Source of the DNA: an uncultured Lentisphaerota bacterium
Lineage (GTDB): Bacteria; Verrucomicrobiota; Kiritimatiellia; CAIQIC01
NCBI GenBank assembly: GCA_903889245.1
Contig: CAISWQ010000102.1
Location: forward strand, 101,978-165,977
Direction: 5' to 3'
Length of the DNA: 64,000 nt
The notes below the pieces were generated by a model. It did no database searches. It was not told the DNA's origin and saw only the letters and a list, made by a program, of their open reading frames with translations. Both the position numbers and the translations under genes were made by a program. Below, one piece after another: positions 58,481-64,000 of the stretch; the first letter of the stretch is position 1, and the number at the start of each line of letters is the position of its first letter.

Positions 58481-60301
58481 ATGAAGGCCATCCTCGTCGG
58501 TTTATTGCTGGGCACCGCGCTGGCGGCGGGTGCGGAACCGTTTTCGCTGACGACGCTGCGCAAGGACCATCCGCGACTGATGCTGACGCGCGCCGACTGG
58601 GAGGCGCTCAAGGCGCGCACCGCCAGCGACCCGGTGGCAAAGAAATTGTTGCAGGACCTCCAGTCGGCGGCCGACCAGGCCCTGGGCGAAGCGCCCATCA
58701 AGCGCGAGTTGATCGGCCCGCGCCTGCTCGATAAGAGCCGGACCTGTCTCCACCGCGTGAGCCTGTGGGCCGGCCTTTACCGGCTGACGGGCAAGGCGGC
58801 CTACGCGGCGCGGGCGCGCCAGGAGCTGCTGGCGGCGGCGGGTTTCGCCGACTGGAATCCCTCGCACTTCCTCGATGTGGCGGAGATGACAACGGCACTC
58901 GCGCTCGGCTACGACTGGCTCTTTGACGTGTTGCCGCCGGAGGAGCGCAAGGCGATCAAGCAGGCTATCATCGAGAAGGGCTTGAAGCCGGGGCTTAGCG
59001 ACACGCCCGGCGCGGGCAGCCGCTTCTGGCTCAAGGCGACGCACAACTGGAATCAGGTCTGCAACGGCGGACTCGGCATCGGCGCGCTCGCGCTCGCCGA
59101 CGAGGAGCCAGAGCTGGCCCGGCGCGTCCTGAAGCAGTCGCTCGAGGGGCTGCCACGCGCGCTGGCGAGCTACGCGCCCGAAGGCGGCTGGAACGAGGGG
59201 CCAGGCTACTGGGACTACGCCACGCGCTATACCGCGTTCATCCTCTGCGCGCTGGAGTCGGCGCTCGGCAAGGATTTTGGCCTGAAGAAAGCGCCCGGCC
59301 TCGACCGCGCGGGGTTCTTCCACCTCTATGCCGCCGGCCCGCAGAACCTGTCGTTCAACTTCGCCGACGCGGGCGAGCGCACCGGGCCCTCGCCCGCGCT
59401 GTTCTGGCTCGCGCGCGCCTACCAGCAGCCGGTCTTGGGCGCGTTCAATTTTTTCTGCGGGAAGAAGTCCCTGCGGGATCCGTTCTATCTCTACTGGCTG
59501 CCCGCGCCCGTGCCGGACGCCGCGCTGGTGGAGAAGCTGCCGCCGAGCGCGCTCTTCCGCGGCGTGGACGTGGCGTTTCTGCGCAGCGGCTGGGACCGGC
59601 GCGCGACGTTCGTCGGTTTCAAGGCGGGCGACAACAAGGCGAACCACAGCCACCTCGACCTCGGCACGTTCGTCCTCGATATGCGCGGCGTGCGCTGGTG
59701 CGAAGACCTCGGCAGCGACGAGTACAACCTGCCCGGCTACTTTGGCAAGCAACGCTGGACCTATTACCGGCTGAAGAGCGAGGGCCACAACGTCGTCACC
59801 GCCGGCGGCGCGAACCAGGACCCGAAGGCCAGGGCCGCGATGCTCGCCTTCGATGGCACGCCCGGCAAGGCCTGCGCCGTCGCCGACCTGACGGCCGGCT
59901 ACCCGACCGCGGCGCGGAGCGCGCGGCGCGGCGTGCTACTGCTGGGCAATGCCGGCGTGCTGGTGCAGGACGAATGGAGCCTCGGCAAGTCGCAGGAATT
60001 GATCTGGGCCATCCATACACCGGCGAAGATTGTTCTCGCCGGCCGCGAGGCAAAGCTGTTGAAAAATGGCGAGACCCTCATCGTGCGCATCCTGGAACCG
60101 GCGACGGCGAAGTTCGAGGAGTTGACCGTGCCTTCGGCGCCGCCCAAGGGCCATCCGCTGCACGCCAGCAAGCTGGGCTTCCGCTATACGGCCTCGCAGA
60201 CCACGCGCCTCGCCGTGGCCTTCCTCGCCGAAGACGCCGCCCAGCTCGCGCCCGCCACCCGCCCACTCGCGCAGTGGGGAAAACCCCTCAACGGCAACTG
60301 A
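58481..60301 (+). CDS. Secreted heparinase II/III-family polysaccharide lyase
   Basis: The 606-residue protein has a signal peptide (KAILVGLLLGTALAAGAE), an alpha/alpha toroid N-terminal domain (HPRLMLTRADWEAL, SRTCLHRVSLWAGLYRLTG, THNWNQVCNGGLGIGALAL), and a heparinase II/III beta-sandwich with NHSHLDLGTFVLDMRG. It resembles lyases of acidic polysaccharides; the polymer is not defined. It is divergent from the beta-mannosidase with the palindrome between. ATG 58481 avoids reading through the repeats. Confidence 0.9.
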   Translation: MKAILVGLLLGTALAAGAEPFSLTTLRKDHPRLMLTRADWEALKARTASDPVAKKLLQDLQSAADQALGEAPIKRELIGPRLLDKSRTCLHRVSLWAGLYRLTGKAAYAARARQELLAAAGFADWNPSHFLDVAEMTTALALGYDWLFDVLPPEERKAIKQAIIEKGLKPGLSDTPGAGSRFWLKATHNWNQVCNGGLGIGALALADEEPELARRVLKQSLEGLPRALASYAPEGGWNEGPGYWDYATRYTAFILCALESALGKDFGLKKAPGLDRAGFFHLYAAGPQNLSFNFADAGERTGPSPALFWLARAYQQPVLGAFNFFCGKKSLRDPFYLYWLPAPVPDAALVEKLPPSALFRGVDVAFLRSGWDRRATFVGFKAGDNKANHSHLDLGTFVLDMRGVRWCEDLGSDEYNLPGYFGKQRWTYYRLKSEGHNVVTAGGANQDPKARAAMLAFDGTPGKACAVADLTAGYPTAARSARRGVLLLGNAGVLVQDEWSLGKSQELIWAIHTPAKIVLAGREAKLLKNGETLIVRILEPATAKFEELTVPSAPPKGHPLHASKLGFRYTASQTTRLAVAFLAEDAAQLAPATRPLAQWGKPLNGN

Positions 60302-60304
60302 TTT

Positions 60305-60320
60305 TTCCAAGCCTCCTGAA
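60305..60320. repeat. Degenerate palindrome unit
   Basis: TTCCAAGCCTCCTGAA keeps the left arm but has a damaged right arm. It sits 4 bases after the lyase stop and is probably a decayed copy. Confidence 0.45.
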
Positions 60321-60427
60321 ACAGCAGTTACATTGGCGTTGACGCAAGGTTGTCGCCACTCTTTCGTGTTGCGACGGGGCTAGGGGCGGTCATTGTTTTG
60401 CACGGTGCTCTAGTCCAAGGCGACTAA

Positions 60428-60549
60428 CTGGGAGCGGCGGCTTTCCAGCCGCCGATGAACCACAGCCTAAGCCCGCTTTGCGCCGCGCCGTACCTGCCAG
60501 GCCCGCGCGCGCGTTGCTCGTGCGGCGGCAGGCATGCCGCCGCTCCCAG
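60428..60549. repeat. REPIN-like element with 13-bp outer inverted repeat
   Basis: CTGGGAGCGGCGG (60428-60440) and CCGCCGCTCCCAG (60537-60549) are perfect complements. Each end holds a hairpin: GGCGGCT-ttcc-AGCCGCC and GGCGGCA-ggca-TGCCGCC. The 122-bp element lies in the convergent gap between the lyase and ferritin genes. Confidence 0.8.
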
Positions 60550-60606
60550 TCAGCCGAAAACGCACAATCAACTTCGGTCGAGGACGACGACAAGAACGCA
60601 GCCGAT

Positions 60607-60622
60607 TTCCAAGGCCTTGGAA
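60607..60622. repeat. Palindrome, single even-length unit
   Basis: TTCCAAGGCCTTGGAA is a perfect 16-bp palindrome with an even centre, unlike the 15-bp units elsewhere. From 60623 to 60793 I see no gene or repeat. Confidence 0.85.
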
Positions 60623-60793
60623 AAGTGAACCGCAAATATTGAAGCTTCAGTTCCAAAGTGCAGACTTCAACATGCTGCGGTTCCTGGTTCGATATGCTGC
60701 TGTTTTTCCAGCTCGATGGCGACTGCGAGGACACGCTGTATCAAGCGCCCATCGCACCCAATGAAGTAATCCTGAAGTCAAGCGGGGCAGCGG

Positions 60794-61291
60794 TCAGCCG
60801 CCCTTGGCGCGCTTGCCCCAGTGATGGTCGAGCATGTAGAGCTGGCCGGGGTTCTTGTGGAACTGCTCCATCTGCGCGAGCAACTCGGCGGCCCATTGCT
60901 CCTCCTCGACCTGCTCGGTGATGAACCAGTGCATGAGGACTTCGAGTGCGTAGTCGCTTTCTTTGCGCGCGAGGTCGGTCAGCTTGTGGATCAGCGCCGT
61001 GGTGCCGCGTTCCAGCGCCTGGACCTGCTGGACGGCCTCCAGCGGACTGGCGAAGCCGGCCTTCGGCGCCGCCAGCGCGCCCAGCTCCACCTTGCCGCCG
61101 CGCTCCAGCATGTGCTTGATGAATTTCTCGGCGTGGCCGCGCTCGTCGCCGACTTGCTTGAAGAGCCACGCGGCCAGCCCGTGCAGGTTCAGCTCCTCGA
61201 AGTAGAGCGCGACCGCCAGGTAGCTGTGCGCGTTGTTTTGCTCGTGTTGAATCTGCTTGTTCACCGCCTCGACAATATTTTTCTTGATCAT
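60794..61291 (-). CDS. Bacterial ferritin (FtnA-like)
   Basis: The 165-residue protein has the ferritin four-helix pattern and ferroxidase residues E17, E50 and H53 (HEQNNAHSYLAV, GDERGHAEKFIKHML), plus Glu residues in the fourth helix (ITEQVEEEQW). It stores iron in the cytoplasm. AAAGG precedes ATG 61291. It is 58 bases downstream of the WYL gene on the same strand. Confidence 0.93.
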   Translation of the reverse strand: MIKKNIVEAVNKQIQHEQNNAHSYLAVALYFEELNLHGLAAWLFKQVGDERGHAEKFIKHMLERGGKVELGALAAPKAGFASPLEAVQQVQALERGTTALIHKLTDLARKESDYALEVLMHWFITEQVEEEQWAAELLAQMEQFHKNPGQLYMLDHHWGKRAKGG

Positions 61292-61349
61292 GATGGTTGC
61301 CTTTCTGTGGGCCGATTCTACGCCATCACCGGCCACCGCGCAAACGGCG

Positions 61350-62348
61350 TCATGGGCCATAGGGTTGCGCCATCTTCCGCACCTCGTCGCGCATCTGCGC
61401 GCGCAGGGCGGGCGGCGCAAGCACCTCGGCGTGGGCGCCGAAGCTCAACAGCCACGGCAGCATGGTCTCCGGCGCGACGGTCGGCACGGTCAGTTCCACG
61501 CCGCCAGCGCGGCCCGGCAGGAGCTTCTGCTGCGGGTGCCACGTCTTCTCGGCGACGAAGGCCGCCAGCTCGGCCGAGAAGCGGACCCTGACCAGCACCT
61601 CCGCGCCCGCGCGGTGGATATATTTCCCGAATCGTTTCTTGAGCACCGCCGCCGCGTCGAAGCCGGCCGGCGGCCGGAACATCTGCTCGCCGACTTCCGC
61701 GTGCTGAATACGGGAAACCGCGTACTGCGTGATGTCGGCGAAGCGCGGGGCGAAGGCCAGCAGATACCAGTCGCCCTCGATGTTCGCCAGGTGCAGCGGA
61801 TGAATCTCGTGCCGCTTGGTGTGCGGCGACTTGGGCGACTTGTAGTCGAGCTGCATCACGCGCTGATGCATCAGGCCGCGGATGACCGCCTTCCAGATGT
61901 CGTCGTAGATCGCGCGCGCCGGGGCGTTGATGAAGCTCATCCGGTCATAGAGCAGCTCCGGCGCGAGGGTGATCTTGTCGGGCAGCAGCTCGGCCAGCTT
62001 CTGGTAGATCTCCCGCAGCGTGCCGGCGACCGGCGTCCCTTGGTACATGTCCAGCGCCTGCGTACCGATGAGCAGCGCCATCAGCTCGCCCTCGGTCAGC
62101 AGCAGCGAGGGCAGGAACCAGGTGTGGTCGCTGTAGAAGAAGCCGCGCTTGACCGGATCATATTCGATCGGAGCATCCAGCTCGTATTTCAGATAGTCCA
62201 CGTCGCGCTGGATGGTCTTATAGCTGACCTCCCACTCCGCGCCGAGGCTGAAGCAGTTGGGGCAGCCGCCCTCCCGGATTTTCCGGTCAATGAATAACAG
62301 CCGCCGGTACTGCGGCTTGAACTTGCTCTTTTTGACCTTGGTTTTCAT
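61350..62348 (-). CDS. WYL-domain transcriptional regulator
   Basis: The 332-residue protein has an N-terminal winged helix-turn-helix (RLLFIDRKIREGGCPNC, SYKTIQRDVDYL), a middle helical part, a WYL domain centred on GDWYLLAFAP (about residue 195), and a WCX-like C-terminal extension (PWLLSFGAHAEVLAP). WYL regulators bind nucleic acid ligands and often control defence or DNA-damage genes. GGGAGG lies before the ATG. It is divergent from the ARPP-1-like gene across a palindrome, which is the likely operator. Confidence 0.9.
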   Translation of the reverse strand: MKTKVKKSKFKPQYRRLLFIDRKIREGGCPNCFSLGAEWEVSYKTIQRDVDYLKYELDAPIEYDPVKRGFFYSDHTWFLPSLLLTEGELMALLIGTQALDMYQGTPVAGTLREIYQKLAELLPDKITLAPELLYDRMSFINAPARAIYDDIWKAVIRGLMHQRVMQLDYKSPKSPHTKRHEIHPLHLANIEGDWYLLAFAPRFADITQYAVSRIQHAEVGEQMFRPPAGFDAAAVLKKRFGKYIHRAGAEVLVRVRFSAELAAFVAEKTWHPQQKLLPGRAGGVELTVPTVAPETMLPWLLSFGAHAEVLAPPALRAQMRDEVRKMAQPYGP

Positions 62349-62379
62349 GCGCCGCCAGCCTCCCGAAATATTTTGGAGC

Positions 62380-62400
62380 CTGGGACAACATCTGTCCCAG
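62380..62400. promoter_or_regulatory. 21-bp inverted repeat, candidate WYL operator
   Basis: CTGGGACA (62380-62387) and TGTCCCAG (62393-62400) are perfect complements around ACATC. It lies between the divergent WYL and ARPP-1-like genes, 31 bases from the WYL start and 78 bases from the other. It is the only strong dyad in this gap. Confidence 0.78.
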
Positions 62401-62478
62401 CGGCCAGCGTAGCGTGTGCGCGGGAAAAGAAAAGCCCACGTTTACGCGGCGCGTGGCGCCGCAGAAAGGCAAGGCAGT

Positions 62479-63471
62479 ATGAACAAGCAAGTGATGGAAC
62501 TGCTCGCGGGGGTACGGCTGGAGGAACTCCAGCGCTTCAAGCATATCGCCGTGTTTCCGCTGTCCGCGGCGGCGAACCATTCCCCGGATTACCTGACGCT
62601 CGCCGAGGCGCTGGAGCTGCGCTGCCTGACCGTCACCGAGGTCAGCCACGGCGGCTCGGTGCCGGACCTGCGGGTGGTCAACGCGGGCCTCAAGCCCGTC
62701 CTGCTCCTCGATGGCGAGGAGCTGTGCGGCGCCAAGCAGAACCGCGTGCTCAACACGAGCATCCTGGTCCCGGCCGGCAAGGACATGGAAATCCCGGTGA
62801 GCTGCACCGAGCAGGGCCGCTGGTCCTACGTCTCCCCTGAATTCCATGAATCCGGTAACGTGCTGCACTGCCGGCTCCGCGCGGCCAAGACCAGTTCGGT
62901 CACAGATAACCTGGCGGCCAACGTCGGCTATAAGTCCGATCAAGGCCAGGTGTGGGACGGCATCGCCGAGATGGCGGCCAACCTGGAGCTCGCCCCCTCC
63001 TCCACCGGCGCGATGCGCGATGCCTTCGAGGCCAAGCGCGCCGACCTGGACGCGGCCCTGCGGTCCATCAAGCTGCTCCCCGAGCAGCGCGGCCTGCTCG
63101 TGCTGATCAACGGCGAACCCGCCGGCTGCGACTACGTCTCGCGGCCGGCGGCCTTCGCCCGGCTGCACGGCAAGCTGGTCAGGAGTTACGTCATGGATGC
63201 GTTCACGCGCAAGCCGCGCAAGGTCTCCGCCCCGGCCGCGGCGCATAAACATGCCCAGGCCTTCCTGACGGACATCGCCGGCTGCGACGAAAAGCAGTTC
63301 AAGTCCGCCGGCCTGGGCACGGACTACCGCTACAAGGGGGCGCGCACCGTCGGCTCGGCGCTGCTGCACGAGCAGACCGTGATCCACGCCGCCTTCTTCC
63401 GTGTGGAGGGCGGGGAACAGGTCGGCCACCTGTCCCAACTGCACCGCCGGCGGGACTACCGGATCTATTGA
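62479..63471 (+). CDS. ARPP-1 / DUF6569 family protein
   Basis: The 330-residue protein matches the ARPP-1 (DUF6569) family. It has FKHIAVFPL near the start, LTLAEALELRCLTVTEVSHGG, VLLLDGEELCGAKQNRVLNT (about 75-94), and PVSCTEQGRW. These proteins were described, from comparative genomics, as partners of ADP-ribosylglycohydrolase and rhodanese-phosphatase genes in predicted conflict or stress systems. No such partner is visible here, only the divergent WYL regulator. The fold is predicted beta-rich in the first half and helical after. A GGCAAGG sequence precedes ATG 62479. A defence or stress role is inferred. Confidence 0.82.
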   Translation: MNKQVMELLAGVRLEELQRFKHIAVFPLSAAANHSPDYLTLAEALELRCLTVTEVSHGGSVPDLRVVNAGLKPVLLLDGEELCGAKQNRVLNTSILVPAGKDMEIPVSCTEQGRWSYVSPEFHESGNVLHCRLRAAKTSSVTDNLAANVGYKSDQGQVWDGIAEMAANLELAPSSTGAMRDAFEAKRADLDAALRSIKLLPEQRGLLVLINGEPAGCDYVSRPAAFARLHGKLVRSYVMDAFTRKPRKVSAPAAAHKHAQAFLTDIAGCDEKQFKSAGLGTDYRYKGARTVGSALLHEQTVIHAAFFRVEGGEQVGHLSQLHRRRDYRIY

Positions 63472-63480
63472 GCAAACCCT

Positions 63481-63526
63481 GTCCAAGCATTGGAAAATTC
63501 TACGGTGGAAATTCCAAGCCTTGGGG
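63481..63526. repeat. Palindrome array, 2 units
   Basis: GTCCAAGCATTGGAA and TTCCAAGCCTTGGGG have centres at 63488 and 63519, 31 bp apart. They lie between the ARPP-1-like gene and the small downstream gene. Confidence 0.85.
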
Positions 63527-63547
63527 AACACACTGCGAAGGAGCCTG

Positions 63548-63718
63548 ATGAACACCACCTTGCTCGTTGAGGAAACCATCCGCCGGCTGGCGCGGTCCTT
63601 CTGGCCGGCGGCGCTGCGGCCCACGTTGGTGCCCGCGCCGGCGCACGCCCCGCGCCTGATGGTCGCCATGCAGCGCGACCGCCCCGGCAACCTGCGCCTC
63701 CTGCGCCGCATGGGTTAA
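63548..63718 (+). CDS. Small hypothetical protein (56 aa)
   Basis: The frame encodes 56 residues beginning NTTLLVEETIRRLARSFW, with proline-rich and basic parts later (RDRPGNLRLLRRMG). A strong AAGGAG is 4-5 bases before ATG 63548, which is the main reason to accept it. No family is recognised and there is no signal peptide. It may be an exported or membrane-associated helical peptide, or a translated leader. Confidence 0.5.
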   Translation: MNTTLLVEETIRRLARSFWPAALRPTLVPAPAHAPRLMVAMQRDRPGNLRLLRRMG

Positions 63719-63746
63719 GACCACGTGCCATGTAATGGCCGCCAGG

Positions 63747-63812
63747 CTGTAGCGGCGCTCTATGAGCGCCGTTGCAGGCCGGATTCCCGGCGGGCACAGC
63801 CCGCCGCTACAG
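63747..63812. repeat. REPIN element with CTGTAGCGGCG ends
   Basis: CTGTAGCGGCG (63747-63757) and CGCCGCTACAG (63802-63812) are perfect complements. Inside are GGCGCTC-tat-GAGCGCC and GGCGGGC-aca-GCCCGCC. The CTACAG/CTGTAG ends carry the GTAG tag known from REP elements. It sits beside the insertion-sequence tail. Confidence 0.85.
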
Positions 63813-63870
63813 TGAAGACGTATTCGCTACTCTATAGAAAAAATTATGGAAAGTTTCCAGGGCCGCTGGT

Positions 63871-64000
63871 TGTCAATGAAAGTGAGACACATTTTCCATC
63901 ATGATTTAGTCGTGTTTGGCTGGGGTGGATTGATCCAGACCTGATCCGGCACCCGCCTGGGCACCGGCAGTCCTTTGACAAAGCGTTCGGGGTGTTGCCG
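63871..64000 (-). mobile_element. Right end of an IS3-family-like insertion sequence, truncated by window edge
   Basis: A minus-strand reading frame ends at 63899 with residues RQHPERFVKGLPVPRRVP and then VWINPPQPNTTKS, which match the C-terminus of IS3-type (OrfB/integrase core) transposases. The stop codon is followed by TGTCTCACTTTCATTGACA (63889-63871 on the minus strand), a probable terminal inverted repeat. The rest of the element lies beyond position 64000. Confidence 0.7.
63899..64000 (-). CDS. Transposase C-terminus (IS3-type), partial
   Basis: The 33 visible residues include HPERFVKG, PVPRRVPDQVWINPP and a TTKS end, close to the conserved C-terminal WINPP tail of DDE integrase-core transposases. 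The frame is open to the right edge and stops with TGA at 63901-63899. Catalytic residues are outside the window, so activity cannot be judged. Confidence 0.75.
   Translation of the reverse strand, partial: RQHPERFVKGLPVPRRVPDQVWINPPQPNTTKS

Noticed and set aside
60658..60921. Small plus-strand gene between the lyase and ferritin
   Set aside because: The frame overlaps the ferritin gene on the other strand, lacks a ribosome binding site and has no family match.
1378..63526. The TTCCAAG(S)CTTGGAA units as intrinsic terminators
   Set aside because: The stems are AT-rich and 6-7 bp with 1-3 central bases, too tight for a stable RNA loop, and units come in phased groups, also upstream of starts.
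63855..63870. TTTCCAGGGCC near 63855 as a decayed palindrome unit
   Set aside because: The right arm is absent. It may be a remnant but cannot be supported.
1..64000. rRNA or tRNA genes
   Set aside because: I saw no cloverleaf with GTTCGA-type T-loop or conserved rRNA segments; a covariance scan would be needed to exclude them fully.

Overview
This is a gene-dense, GC-rich (roughly two thirds G+C by eye) stretch from a Gram-negative bacterium. LpxA, FabZ, a type II secretin and an outer-membrane barrel imply an LPS-bearing envelope. A PEP-CTERM protein, many secreted glycoside hydrolases, two sialate O-acetylesterases, Tat-exported oxidoreductases and the TTCCAAG(S)CTTGGAA repeats point to the PVC superphylum. 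I would place it near Kiritimatiellota, Lentisphaerota or Verrucomicrobiota; this is an inference from gene content, not a marker phylogeny. I saw no rRNA, tRNA or CRISPR array.

Layout. 1-10.7 kb: a TadE-like prepilin fragment, a secreted cysteine-rich zinc-ribbon protein, tspO, cca, a sialate O-acetylesterase, a Tat Rieske protein, a GH109-like oxidoreductase, a methyltransferase, and two nucleotide-sugar genes. 10.8-32.2 kb: a glycan-degradation region (DUF6259, alginate-lyase-like, GH42-like, GH106-like, a second sialate O-acetylesterase, two tandem unknown secreted paralogs, a uroporphyrinogen-decarboxylase-like protein) interrupted by obgE, a ferredoxin/outer-membrane pair, a redoxin and a parvulin. 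32.4-45.2 kb: a PEP-CTERM mini-protein, yceH, a giant Gre factor, gtrA, malQ, a GT4 and the tightly coupled fabZ-lpxA-gspD-gspE-gspF run. 45.4-64 kb: a Tat sugar isomerase, GH2 beta-galactosidase, BrnT-BrnA toxin-antitoxin, an ArsR regulator behind a 21-bp repeat array, guaB with a PAS protein, GH2 beta-mannosidase, a heparinase-like lyase, ferritin, a WYL regulator divergent from an ARPP-1/DUF6569 protein, and the tail of an IS3-type transposase.

The most striking feature is not a gene. A 15-bp palindrome occurs about 43 times at 18 loci, almost always between genes, in arrays of 1-5. Within an array, neighbouring centres are 30-32 bp apart in all 25 spacings measured by hand, which is three turns of B-DNA. 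A second, 21-bp-phased (two-turn) array at 52.1-52.3 kb is built from dyads with the same TTC-N9-GAA geometry. REP/REPIN-like hairpins with a GTAG tag fill many of the other gaps. Together these look like a genome-wide phased-dyad system whose binding protein and function are unknown.

Other units worth attention are the WYL/ARPP-1 pair around a 21-bp inverted repeat, the 23-bp operator-like palindrome between beta-mannosidase and the heparinase-like lyase, and a G-quadruplex-like leader ahead of the PAS-guaB unit. Many genes have false upstream extensions that read through the repeats in frame, giving FQGLEK, FPRLGK or SKAWK-like peptides; starts here were chosen to exclude these.
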